A stretch of 16,687 nucleotides of DNA from JAVWGW01 sp036655915 (GTDB taxonomy: Bacteria; Actinomycetota; Coriobacteriia; Coriobacteriales; Eggerthellaceae): NCBI GenBank assembly GCA_036655915.1, contig JAVVPE010000034.1:1-16687 (forward strand), written 5' to 3'. The position numbers and the translations under genes were made by a program. Below are positions 7,861-14,839 of the stretch, piece by piece. The notes under the pieces are model-generated. The model was not told where the DNA came from. It saw nothing but the letters and a program-made list of their open reading frames with translations, and ran no database searches. How positions within the stretch are numbered: the first letter of the stretch is position 1; each line of letters opens with the position of its first letter.

Positions 7861-7891
7861 ATTATCAACAACGTCAAAGACAGGCGGTCTG

Positions 7892-8605
7892 TTAAAGACC
7901 CAGTGCTTTTTTAAGCGCTGACACCCGCCGCCGAGACACGGGGATTTTTTCTTCGGATCCATCAAGCGAAAGCAACAACGTGCCGCCGGAAACGGATTCG
8001 ACTTCTTTTACCATGGAAAGGTTGACCAAGTAGCCACGGTGCACGCGAAAAAACCCGTGCCCATCAAGGCGCTTTTCAAGCTGCGCCAAGCTGACCGTGG
8101 AAAAATAACGATCGGTATCGGTTTGCAGGTAGGCGTAATCGTCGCGCGCCATAACGTAGCGAATCTTATCGATGCCGATAAGAATTTTCTTGCCACCCTT
8201 TTCAACCGGAATGCGCTCTGATTTTTGCACCTTTGCATGTAAGGCAACATGTTCGCGCACGCGCGAAATGGCCTGCGAAAGACGTTCGGTTTCCACGGGT
8301 TTCACCAGGTAATCGATGGCGTTAACCTTGAAAGCCTCCAGGGCAAATTCGCTGTAGGCAGTCACAAAAACAACGGCCGGGGGAAACTTCAGATGCTGCA
8401 AAGCTTCGGCCAACTGCAGGCCGGTGGCTTCGGGCATATTAATATCAAGAAACATCACATCACAGGGATATTCCTTGAGTTTTTCGATAGCTTCACGCAC
8501 GCTAGCCGCCTCACAAGCGACCTCGGTCTGGCCAAGTTCGTCAAGAAGGTATTTCAGCTCTGAACGCGCAGGAGCTTCATCATCAACAATCATTGCTTTC
8601 AGCAA
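7892..8605 (-). CDS. LytTR-family response regulator
   Basis: A 237-aa transcription regulator. The receiver domain (about 1-120) has the acidic pocket VDDE near the N-terminus, phosphoacceptor D54 in MFLDINMPE, the T/S switch in FVTAYSEFAL and the lysine in YLVKPV. The C-terminal LytTR DNA-binding domain contains FFRVHRGYLVNL and IPVSRRR. I place the start at TTG 8603-8605 (MLKAMIVDDEAP) because GGAGG (8611-8615) sits exactly 5 nt upstream. An in-frame TTG at 8630-8632 would add nine residues and lies close to the predicted transcription start; the ATG at 8593 is too far from the SD. The gene lies 166 nt downstream of the cognate-looking histidine kinase and has its own TATAAT. The regulon is unknown; LytTR proteins usually bind direct repeats near target promoters. 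Confidence 0.93.
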   Translation of the reverse strand: MLKAMIVDDEAPARSELKYLLDELGQTEVACEAASVREAIEKLKEYPCDVMFLDINMPEATGLQLAEALQHLKFPPAVVFVTAYSEFALEAFKVNAIDYLVKPVETERLSQAISRVREHVALHAKVQKSERIPVEKGGKKILIGIDKIRYVMARDDYAYLQTDTDRYFSTVSLAQLEKRLDGHGFFRVHRGYLVNLSMVKEVESVSGGTLLLSLDGSEEKIPVSRRRVSALKKALGL

Positions 8606-8650
8606 TTTTGCCTCCAAAGTTGTAATCTGCAAAGCTTAGGTACTCCTTTT

Positions 8651-8656
8651 ATTATA
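8651..8656 (-). promoter_or_regulatory. Consensus -10 (TATAAT) for the LytTR regulator gene
   Basis: The minus strand reads a perfect TATAAT, 45 nt before the chosen TTG start. The -35 region at a 17-bp spacing is GTGGGG, a very poor match, which suggests activator dependence. A start about 7 nt downstream gives a leader of roughly 40 nt carrying the GGAGG SD, supporting start 8605. Confidence 0.55.
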
Positions 8657-8738
8657 GAGCATTTTAACCGACACCCCACCATAATAGCAGGGCGCCCACG
8701 CATGCGCTAGATTTTCTGAAGCAAGAATACCCCATATG

Positions 8739-8757
8739 TGAGAGCAACACGCTCTCA
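8739..8757. repeat. 7-bp perfect inverted repeat between kinase and regulator genes
   Basis: TGAGAGC (8739-8745) and GCTCTCA (8751-8757) flank a 5-nt centre, 14 nt after the kinase stop codon. No T-run follows on the minus strand (next bases CATATGGGG), so it is not a canonical intrinsic terminator. It could be an mRNA-processing or attenuation hairpin, or a protein-binding dyad upstream of the regulator promoter. Confidence 0.55.
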
Positions 8758-8771
8758 TTTCTCCGAAACCC

Positions 8772-10079
8772 CTAGTTGTATTCGTGAATGGCGCCGTTTT
8801 TAAGGAAAAGAATCACGCGCGTGCCCCGTCCCAATTCGGTATCAATATCCATGTGCGATTCCCGGCCAAAATACCCACGCATGCGGTCGTTAACATTTTT
8901 CACCGCAATACCCAAGCCCGTTTCCGATTGCGGATGCAAAATGTTGTCGCGCGCTTCATCGGTCATGCCCACGCCATCATCTTCAATGCATACAAGCACA
9001 TCATTGCCCTCGCGCTGCCCGCTTACGTGGATGGAAAGCATCCCTTCCGAAGGCATGGCGTGACGCACCGCATTTTCCACCAGGGGTTGCACCATGAAGG
9101 CCGGCACCATCATGCCTTCCACATCGGGTTCAATTTCGATGTCCAGACAAAGGCGGTCTTCGCCGAAGCGCGCCACTTCAAAGGTGAAGTAACGCTGTAC
9201 CTGTTCAAGCTCGCGCGAAAAGACAATCAGATCGCTTGAATCTTCCAGGGTCCGCCGATAGAACACGGCAAATTCACGCAGCAAAATGCGCGCTTTTTCG
9301 GGATCGGTGCGTATAAGGGAAGCTATCGTGTTGATGGTGTTGAACAAAAAATGCGGATTGATCTGGCTTTGCAGCGCCTTGAGTTCCATGCTGGTCGCAA
9401 GCTTTGTTTGCTGTTCAAGCGCAGATGCCGCCATCTGGGTGGAAAGCAGTTCGCCGAAGCCTTCCGCCACCGAAACTTGGGTTTCGTTGATATTGCGCCG
9501 CGTTTTGTAATAAAACTTCAGCGTGCCTTCCGGCTCGCCCGCAACGCTTAAGGGCACGATGATGGCCGCCTTGATGCTGCGCACGCTTGAGGGAAACCCG
9601 ATTTCTTCCGGCGTCATCATAATGCGGGTTTCGCCATCTGAAAGCGTGGAATGCGTGGCCGCGGTGCGGATAAGCGTGCCACCCTGGTTGTTGTTTTGCT
9701 CGACGCCGGCATAGCCTAAAATGCAATCTTTGTCGGTGATGGCCACGGCAACCGCCGGAGATGCGGGCAGCAGCAATTGGCAGATTTTTTGCGCGGATTC
9801 GACCGATAGTTCGTCAAGCAGGCAGGCAAGCGTTTGGCTGGCAAGCTGCAAGATGGCATCGGACTGGCGCGCGCGCACGTTATCGGGGTCCATAAGCAGG
9901 CGGATAGTCAGCAGCAACGACAAGGTGAACACCGCGCCGGCCACCACCACCAGGCCAATATCAAGGTTGCCCGGCGTTGTAAGCATCCACACCAAGGCCG
10001 CCCCCGAAACAAGGGCGAATAAAAACAGGATGATCTCAAGCGCGAAATAGCGGATGCGCTTCGGTATTTCGGTTAGCAT
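8772..10079 (-). CDS. LytS-type sensor histidine kinase (GAF, HisKA_7TM-less)
   Basis: A 435-aa membrane sensor kinase of the LytS/YpdA class. Two N-terminal membrane helices (about 12-33 and 40-62) are followed by a cytoplasmic GAF-like domain (about 75-220, ending FKFY-like LKFYYKTRR), then the His_kinase domain with QSQINPHFLFNTIN, where H243 is the predicted phosphoacceptor. The ATPase domain shows the N box PLVENAVRHA, CIEDDGVGM and GLGIAVKNV. Unlike classical LytS and YpdA it lacks the long multi-helix 5TM sensing region, so sensing probably rests on the GAF domain or the short membrane hairpin. The start ATG has AAGGAAG 5 nt upstream. It begins 39 nt after the permease stop, so probably cotranscribed with it. 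The predicted partner is the LytTR regulator downstream. Confidence 0.93.
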   Translation of the reverse strand: MLTEIPKRIRYFALEIILFLFALVSGAALVWMLTTPGNLDIGLVVVAGAVFTLSLLLTIRLLMDPDNVRARQSDAILQLASQTLACLLDELSVESAQKICQLLLPASPAVAVAITDKDCILGYAGVEQNNNQGGTLIRTAATHSTLSDGETRIMMTPEEIGFPSSVRSIKAAIIVPLSVAGEPEGTLKFYYKTRRNINETQVSVAEGFGELLSTQMAASALEQQTKLATSMELKALQSQINPHFLFNTINTIASLIRTDPEKARILLREFAVFYRRTLEDSSDLIVFSRELEQVQRYFTFEVARFGEDRLCLDIEIEPDVEGMMVPAFMVQPLVENAVRHAMPSEGMLSIHVSGQREGNDVLVCIEDDGVGMTDEARDNILHPQSETGLGIAVKNVNDRMRGYFGRESHMDIDTELGRGTRVILFLKNGAIHEYN

Positions 10080-10118
10080 ACTGCTTCCTTTTCTGTGTCG
10101 TTCATGAAGCCCAGCCTA

Positions 10119-11039
10119 TCACAGCACGATGAATTCGTTGACCACTAAAAGGATAGCGACAAAAATAAGGAATCCACCGAACAAAAACCGCAGCGTGCGA
10201 TCGGGCACGCGCCTCATGAGGGAAGCCCCCAGCAGGGCGCCAGGGATGGATCCAACCGCCATCGCAGCGCCTGCGATAAAGTCCACATTGCCCAGCAACG
10301 CCTGGGTGATGGCGCCGGGAATGGCCAAGATGGTAACGGCAATAAGCGACGTGCCCGAAGCGTGGCGCATCGAAATGCCCACGACGCTGATAAACAAGGG
10401 CACCATGATAAAGCCGCCGCCCACGCCCACATAGCCCGAAGCCACGCCAGCAGCCAGGCCAATCAGCGCGCCTTTAAACAGCTGAGATTTTGTGAAAGAC
10501 GCAGCCGAATGCTGCGGGACCGGGGCGGGGGCGGGGGTCGGGGCAGGGGTCGGGGTCGAGGCAGGGGCAGGAGCAGGGGCGGAAGCTGCGAGCGGCACCA
10601 CCAGCACCGAAGAAACCGAAACGCCCACGCACGCGGCACCCTTTTTCGCCACAGCCTTTTTTTCGGGCTTGGGTAAGGCTCGCGCCTTCTTCAGCATACT
10701 GATTGCTGAATACCCGATAATCAACGCCGCAGCCGCCATAATGGCCCATGAAGGAGAAATCGACGCCAACCACACGCCCACAGGCGATGTGCACGCACCG
10801 CCCAAGCCGGCCGCCACGCCCAGCGGCACACGACAGGTCTTGTTGCGAATGTGGGTAACGCAGCCCGCAAGCGAGGTGGGAATGATAGTAAACAGCGAGG
10901 TGGCAGCCGCTTCGATGGCAGAAAGGCCAAACCCTAGGCGGAAGACAGGCACCATAACCGTGCCGCCGCCAATGCCCAGCAGGCCCGATAAGATGCCCAC
11001 GACAACACCCACGCAGGCCGCAACAATAAAGGTGAGCAC
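10119..11039 (-). CDS. TSUP (TauE/SafE) family membrane permease with Ala/Pro linker
   Basis: A 306-aa multi-helix permease of the TauE/SafE (TSUP) family, whose members move sulfite, sulfoacetate or other small organic anions. The two internally related halves are each marked by a glycine-rich motif at a helix start: SGLLGIGGGTVMVP (18-31) and GYVGVGGGFIMVPLF near residue 200. The central loop is odd: a Lys-rich segment (KPEKKAVAKK, about 124-133), a short hydrophobic run, then an alternating Ala/Pro tract (about 154-175), before the second half. Translation probably starts at GTG (11037-11039), 12 nt after the glycosyltransferase stop, with only a weak SD. It sits between the glycosyltransferase and the LytS kinase; the substrate may be what the kinase responds to, but that is inference. 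Substrate unknown. Confidence 0.9.
   Translation of the reverse strand: MLTFIVAACVGVVVGILSGLLGIGGGTVMVPVFRLGFGLSAIEAAATSLFTIIPTSLAGCVTHIRNKTCRVPLGVAAGLGGACTSPVGVWLASISPSWAIMAAAALIIGYSAISMLKKARALPKPEKKAVAKKGAACVGVSVSSVLVVPLAASAPAPAPASTPTPAPTPAPAPVPQHSAASFTKSQLFKGALIGLAAGVASGYVGVGGGFIMVPLFISVVGISMRHASGTSLIAVTILAIPGAITQALLGNVDFIAGAAMAVGSIPGALLGASLMRRVPDRTLRFLFGGFLIFVAILLVVNEFIVL
10515..10580 (+). repeat. G-rich simple repeat, G-quadruplex candidate
   Basis: On the plus strand this stretch has eight runs of four or five G, most of them separated by 1-2 nt (C, CA, TC). It encodes the Ala/Pro tract of the permease on the other strand. The plus strand is the transcription template there, so a quadruplex could form in the template and the mRNA is correspondingly C-rich. 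The hexamer-like periodicity suggests expansion by slippage. Confidence 0.7.
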
Positions 11040-11051
11040 GAAGGTGGCCTG

Positions 11052-12344
11052 CTATTCCGCTACGTTAAGGCGAATTTCGCTTGTGGAACCCGGGTCGATG
11101 CCGGCCGCCGCAAATGCTGCCGCCATGCGCTGCTCATCGTTGCCCGCCTGGCGCTGCGCTGCCGATTGCAAAAGCGCCGTACGCAAAATCTGGTCGGCTT
11201 CGATGCGCGCCATCAGTTCAGGCCACACAAATTGGAACTCAAAATATTTCGCGCAATTGCGCTGCGCATACGTGGAAGCTTCGCCCGTGGCCGCCTTGGC
11301 AGCACGGCGATAATCCCGCTTGTCGGGTCGCGCTAAGCTGCGCAAAGATGCTGTAAGACGAATACGCCGCTCGATGCCCGCCTCCAAAAACGGACCGGGG
11401 TAGGGCTCAAGCGAGGCAGGCTTAACCTGCAACAAATCAATCTGTGTGCGGCTATATTCCATCTTGCGATATTCATAGAGCCAGCGATAAATATCCTGAC
11501 GAAACCGCACGCCCTCACTGGCGGATTCTGGGGGCAGATGGCGCAGGCTCCACTGGTTATCAAACCAGATGTCTGATCCGTACATGCGCAGGTTAAGCAT
11601 GTAATCAAGGTCTTCGCCACGCGCGATCCACGGGTCGAAGGAAAGGCGCTTGAAGGCTTCTTTGTGCAGCGCCAGGCAGCCACCGCACACATGGTTTGAC
11701 CGGGAAAGCCGCGGCCCGCGCATGGCGCGTTCAATCCACGCGTTAAACGCTTTACCCTGCTGCCAAAAATGGTTGTACCACTTGTCTTGGCTCTTCGAGC
11801 GATACGAGCCTTCGGAATTAAAATAGAAGCCCGACTTCGCCAAAATGGGAATGCCCTTTTTAGTCAGTTTTCCCAGGCCATACATAGCTTTGCGCAAAAA
11901 GTCGGGGTCTTCGATCACTTCGTCATCATCAAGAAACACAACGGAATCGAAGCCAAGCACGTTAGCCACAACCAGCCCCAAGTTGCGCACCGAACCATAA
12001 CCGGAAAGGCCGATTTCCTTGCTCATTTTACCTGATCCCAGCTGCTCCATGCGCTGCTGGATAAGCAGGTATTCGGAAGCGCCGATAACCACCGTGTTCA
12101 AACCGGGGAATTGGCCAACGATTTGCTGGACTTTTTCCGCCGCCTGATTTTCAATAGCTGGCTCGCTGGCAACCAAAATAACTACAAGCCCCAACCCTGC
12201 CACCTTCTGCAGCGATTGCAAGCAGCGCGGCAGTTCGCCCGACTGCGTCATGGGCGTCGGGTGGTCATAGGTGGTCAAGACGTTGCCGCCTTCTTTGCGA
12301 ACGCGCCCCGACATAAATGCGGGAATAATCACAACCGGATTCAT
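11052..12344 (-). CDS. Glycosyltransferase, GT-A fold (GT2-like)
   Basis: A 430-aa cytoplasmic sugar transferase. The start (NPVVIIPAF) and the following strands fit a nucleotide-sugar-binding GT-A fold. The metal-binding DxD-type motif is VVFLDDDE (139-142), and an acceptor-side motif ARGEDLDYML (241-250) carries the ED expected of GT2 enzymes. CGGCLALHKEAF (about 220-231) precedes it. The roughly 150-residue C-terminal region is charged and mostly helical in appearance, without a membrane helix. The ATG start is preceded closely by AAGGAAG; a TATAAA lies just before that SD. The permease gene follows after 12 nt, suggesting cotranscription. No other polysaccharide, teichoic-acid or compatible-solute gene is near, so donor and acceptor sugars cannot be inferred. 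Confidence 0.83.
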   Translation of the reverse strand: MNPVVIIPAFMSGRVRKEGGNVLTTYDHPTPMTQSGELPRCLQSLQKVAGLGLVVILVASEPAIENQAAEKVQQIVGQFPGLNTVVIGASEYLLIQQRMEQLGSGKMSKEIGLSGYGSVRNLGLVVANVLGFDSVVFLDDDEVIEDPDFLRKAMYGLGKLTKKGIPILAKSGFYFNSEGSYRSKSQDKWYNHFWQQGKAFNAWIERAMRGPRLSRSNHVCGGCLALHKEAFKRLSFDPWIARGEDLDYMLNLRMYGSDIWFDNQWSLRHLPPESASEGVRFRQDIYRWLYEYRKMEYSRTQIDLLQVKPASLEPYPGPFLEAGIERRIRLTASLRSLARPDKRDYRRAAKAATGEASTYAQRNCAKYFEFQFVWPELMARIEADQILRTALLQSAAQRQAGNDEQRMAAAFAAAGIDPGSTSEIRLNVAE

Positions 12345-12435
12345 AGGCTTCCTTTATAATCTGCAAGTTCGGGTGTGCCCGCGACGCCACACATGCAGCG
12401 CACCTAAGCCAAGCCAACCCTGATAGAATACCCCG

Positions 12436-13020
12436 CTATTGTAGCGGTTTTTGCTCCCCCACGTCATCAATTACACGCAAATTGCGAAGCGCAGCCAACA
12501 GCGGCAGGCCCAGCGCGTACACAACAAGAGCTTCCCCCAGCCCCGTGGCAAGCACGCCAAACAGGTACATGAACACATAAGCGCCATCGAGGTTTATGCT
12601 GGTGAAGGGAAGGGTATAGAAGCCAAATCCTTGCAGCAAAATAGGCAGGTAAGCAGGCACGATAAGCGCATTGGCTATAACGGGACCCAGCAGCGCCAGC
12701 TTGGGTTTCTTGCGGAATTTGCGACACCACAAAGCACCCAAACAGGTGGCCAGGCTGCCGAAAATAACATCGAGCAGCCCCAGCGCACCCGTGCCGTTTA
12801 TAACCAGCGCGATCACGTTGGCAATGATGCAACCGATGGTCAGGCCGGGCACCGCAGCCGGCGTCAGCACGGCCAACACGCACACCGCTTCCGAAATGCG
12901 AAACTGCACGGGGCCCCACGCAAGCCCCTGCAACAAAAACAGTGTGATCAGCGTCGCCGCCGCATACACCGCGGCAATCATCCCTGCCTGAGCGACAAAG
13001 GTGCTCCTTTTTCTTTTCAT
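12436..13020 (-). CDS. queT: QueT-family ECF substrate-binding membrane protein
   Basis: A 194-aa integral membrane protein of the QueT (COG4708) family, the S-component of an energy-coupling factor transporter predicted to import queuosine precursors such as preQ1 or queuine for tRNA modification. Supporting features are the length, about six hydrophobic segments, a basic N-terminus (MKRKR), the characteristic GPVQFRISEA near residues 36-45 and a second short motif GLLDVIFGSLATCLGA. It needs the shared EcfA/EcfT module, which is not in the window. The ATG start has AAAAGGAG 7 nt upstream. That SD is directly preceded by a strong hairpin in a roughly 90-nt leader (separate entry), as might be expected for riboswitch control. 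A small hairpin lies across the stop codon. The family call is good; the exact substrate is inferred from the family. Confidence 0.88.
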   Translation of the reverse strand: MKRKRSTFVAQAGMIAAVYAAATLITLFLLQGLAWGPVQFRISEAVCVLAVLTPAAVPGLTIGCIIANVIALVINGTGALGLLDVIFGSLATCLGALWCRKFRKKPKLALLGPVIANALIVPAYLPILLQGFGFYTLPFTSINLDGAYVFMYLFGVLATGLGEALVVYALGLPLLAALRNLRVIDDVGEQKPLQ

Positions 13021-13110
13021 CGATATTCTCCTTTTACCGCGCAGCCTACAGGCCGCGGGTCATGGGCAACGATTAAACAGCCAGCACAGGGCCCAACGAT
13101 GTACCAGCGC
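13021..13110 (-). promoter_or_regulatory. Structured leader of queT, possible preQ1-type riboswitch
   Basis: On the minus strand the leader contains an 8-bp hairpin at 13058-13037: CCGCG and GCC pair with GGC and CGCGG across a TGTA loop, with a 2-nt bulge. It ends one base before the SD AAAAGGAG (13035-13028). An outer GGGC (13094-13091) can pair with GCCC (13067-13064). An alternative helix, CTTT/CCGC in the 5' part with GCGG/AAAG at the SD, would hide part of the SD. A hairpin immediately before AAAGGAG recalls preQ1-II (COG4708) RNAs upstream of queT homologues, but I do not see their full conserved core. Treat this as a candidate. Confidence 0.35.
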
Positions 13111-13117
13111 AGCGGAA

Positions 13118-13123
13118 AGTATA
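13118..13123 (-). promoter_or_regulatory. -10 element for queT
   Basis: The minus strand reads TATACT about 100 nt before the queT start. The -35 region at 17 bp (GCCGTG) is poor. It places the transcript start near 13110 and separates queT from the rsgA operon, whose last gene ends at 13206. In the remainder of the 185-nt gap, TTGCGG (13167-13172) and CCGCAA (13178-13183) form a small dyad without a T-run; there is no gene. Confidence 0.45.
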
Positions 13124-13205
13124 GCAGATTAGGATCCCTGCACGGCATGTTTGATGGGCAGCTTCGTTGCGGGTGTGCCGCAAGCCGTGGCTGAAGCGCG
13201 TGGCA

Positions 13206-14174
13206 TTACCCCTTGCGGCGGCGGGGGTGGCCGGTGCGGGTATGCAGGCGGTCGGCTTCTTCGCGGCGCTTGGCAACCGCGTCTATTTCCTGCGCAAGCG
13301 CCTGATAGGAGGCAAGGCGAGCCTGCGATAATTCCCCGGCAGCCACGGCAGCTTGCACGGCACACCCGGGTTCGTTTATATGTTTGCAATCGCGAAAACG
13401 GCACTGCGCCGTAAGCGCCTCAACATCGGCAAACGCAGCCTCCATGCCGCTGTGGGCATCCCAAAGCCCCATGCCGCGCACGCCGGGCATGTCGATAACG
13501 CGCCCGCCACCAGGTATTTCAATCATTTCGCGCGCCACCGTCGTGTGACGCCCCTTGCCATCGGTGGCGCGCACGGTGGCCGTCGCCTGCACTTCTTCGC
13601 CCACAAGCACGTTGATCAGGCTTGACTTCCCCACGCCGGAACGGCCTATCAGCACGGCCGTTGTGCCCGCAGGAATAAGCGCGCGCACCGCTTCGACTGA
13701 ATGGGAGTCTTCTTCGGTCACCACCACGATGGGCACGCTGCCCACAAGATCTTGCACGCGCACACAGATGGCCTGCAGGTGTTCTTCGCTTTGGGCAAGG
13801 TCGGCCTTCGTCAGCACGACCGCAACCTGGGCGCCCGTTTCAAAAGCCAAAACCAGTTCGCGCTCAAGCCGGCGCAGATTCACTTCGGCCAGGGGCTGCG
13901 CCACCAACACGCACTCGAAGTTGGCCGCCAGCACCTGCGACGTGGCGCGCTCGGTGGGGTCCTTGCGCACAAACACGTTGCGGCGCGGCAGGATTTCTTC
14001 GATAACGGCCTTGTCGTGGCCTTCGGGCGTTCCCAACACAACGCGATCGCCGATAACGGCGCGCAGGCCATCATCTTTGACCAGCGCCGTTGCGTGTTCG
14101 CAGCGATAATCGCGCCCATCCTGCGCACGCACAAGCGGAAACCCCCGGTCAAGCTTGACCACTTCCCCCTGCAC
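13206..14174 (-). CDS. rsgA: Ribosome small-subunit GTPase RsgA
   Basis: A 322-aa cytoplasmic, circularly permuted GTPase that checks late 30S ribosomal subunit assembly. An N-terminal OB-type domain (1-65) is followed by GTPase motifs in permuted order: G4 TKAD (122-125), then G1 GRSGVGKSS (177-185), G2 around TDGKGRHTT and G3 DMPG (228-231). The C-terminal zinc knuckle has C258, C263, H265 and C271, and the tail is basic (RRRKG). I start it at GTG 14172-14174, not at an in-frame ATG 177 nt upstream inside the preceding gene: the GTG shares its first base with the TAG of the OB-fold gene, AGGAAAGG lies 8 nt upstream, and the resulting N-terminus (MQGEVVKLDRG) is typical of RsgA. The overlap implies translational coupling in the trkH operon. 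Confidence 0.95.
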   Translation of the reverse strand: MQGEVVKLDRGFPLVRAQDGRDYRCEHATALVKDDGLRAVIGDRVVLGTPEGHDKAVIEEILPRRNVFVRKDPTERATSQVLAANFECVLVAQPLAEVNLRRLERELVLAFETGAQVAVVLTKADLAQSEEHLQAICVRVQDLVGSVPIVVVTEEDSHSVEAVRALIPAGTTAVLIGRSGVGKSSLINVLVGEEVQATATVRATDGKGRHTTVAREMIEIPGGGRVIDMPGVRGMGLWDAHSGMEAAFADVEALTAQCRFRDCKHINEPGCAVQAAVAAGELSQARLASYQALAQEIDAVAKRREEADRLHTRTGHPRRRKG

Positions 14175-14833
14175 TAGCGACGCCTTTCCTGTGCGCGCCA
14201 CAGTATGAACATCATCACAAGACCAATTGTTACCGCAACCAGGCCGGGAATAAACGCCTGGGAATTGAAGGGCAGCTGGTGTTGCTTGCCGGTGGCCGCC
14301 ACCGAAACGGTATCGGCGTGCAAATCGGTTTCGCCCGTGTGGTCGCTGCATACCAGGTGGAAGGTGCCCTTCACCTGCAAAACCGTGCCCGTCATGCCAT
14401 ATTTGCCAAAGGTGTCGATCAGTTCGGCTTGTTCGTAGGTCATAAACACCGAAACGGTGGATCCGTCGCCTTTTTTCGTGGAAGTCAGCGTGACCCAGCA
14501 GTATTCATCATCAAAGCCCGCCCGCAACCGGTCGCCCACCACTTCGCCCGTGACCTGCACGGTCTGATTGTTGAAATACGAATCAGCCGCATTCAAATCG
14601 GCAATGGATGTGTCGTAGATAAATGAACTGTCAGGCAGCTGCTGCGCGTTAATTTCGTTAGCCGTTTCTGCCCGCGCCGAAGCGGGGTTGACAAGCGCAC
14701 AAACGATGAAGGCCAGCGCCAGCACAAGGGCAATCACCAGCGCAGCAATGCGAGCGCGGCGCACGGGGCGGGGCGCCTCTGCGCTGATGTCGCATCCCCC
14801 CACACACTTCATTTTATGTTCCTTGTTTTCCAT
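14174..14833 (-). CDS. Membrane-anchored OB-fold protein of unknown function
   Basis: A 219-aa protein with two membrane helices (about 28-48 and 195-212) flanking a probable extracytoplasmic domain. The middle (about 85-180) has the alternating strands and VQVTGEVVGD / VLQVKGTFHLVC pattern of an OB fold, resembling CcmE-like or nucleic-acid-binding OB domains, but I see no CcmE heme-ligand H-x3-Y motif, so heme chaperone function is not supported. The short N-terminal tail has CVGGC (10-14), which might bind metal or form a disulfide. The C-terminus is basic (RAQERRR). ATG 14833 is used; M8, with AAGGA 8 nt upstream, is an alternative. It starts 6 nt after the trkH stop, and its own stop overlaps the rsgA start, so it is translated with both. 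The function is unknown; partnership with TrkH is a guess. Confidence 0.85.
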   Translation of the reverse strand: MENKEHKMKCVGGCDISAEAPRPVRRARIAALVIALVLALAFIVCALVNPASARAETANEINAQQLPDSSFIYDTSIADLNAADSYFNNQTVQVTGEVVGDRLRAGFDDEYCWVTLTSTKKGDGSTVSVFMTYEQAELIDTFGKYGMTGTVLQVKGTFHLVCSDHTGETDLHADTVSVAATGKQHQLPFNSQAFIPGLVAVTIGLVMMFILWRAQERRR

Positions 14834-14839
14834 GGTGCC

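Noticed and set aside
10492..11313. Plus-strand frame (273 codons) opposite the permease and glycosyltransferase end
   Set aside because: It is antisense to recognisable genes, and its openness is partly due to the G-rich repeat; no recognisable domain.
12433..12452. Hairpin CCGCTA-TTG-TAGCGG followed by five T on the plus strand at the queT end
   Set aside because: The T-run is on the plus strand and no plus-strand gene precedes it; in the queT direction no U-run follows, so it is not called a terminator.
12451..13194. Plus-strand frame (247 codons) opposite queT
   Set aside because: Antisense to a clear QueT protein, rich in Gln/Arg/His, with no start signals.
14175..14351. N-terminal extension of RsgA from the upstream in-frame ATG
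   Set aside because: It lies inside the OB-fold gene, adds 59 residues unlike RsgA, and the GTG at 14174 has a good SD and stop-start coupling.
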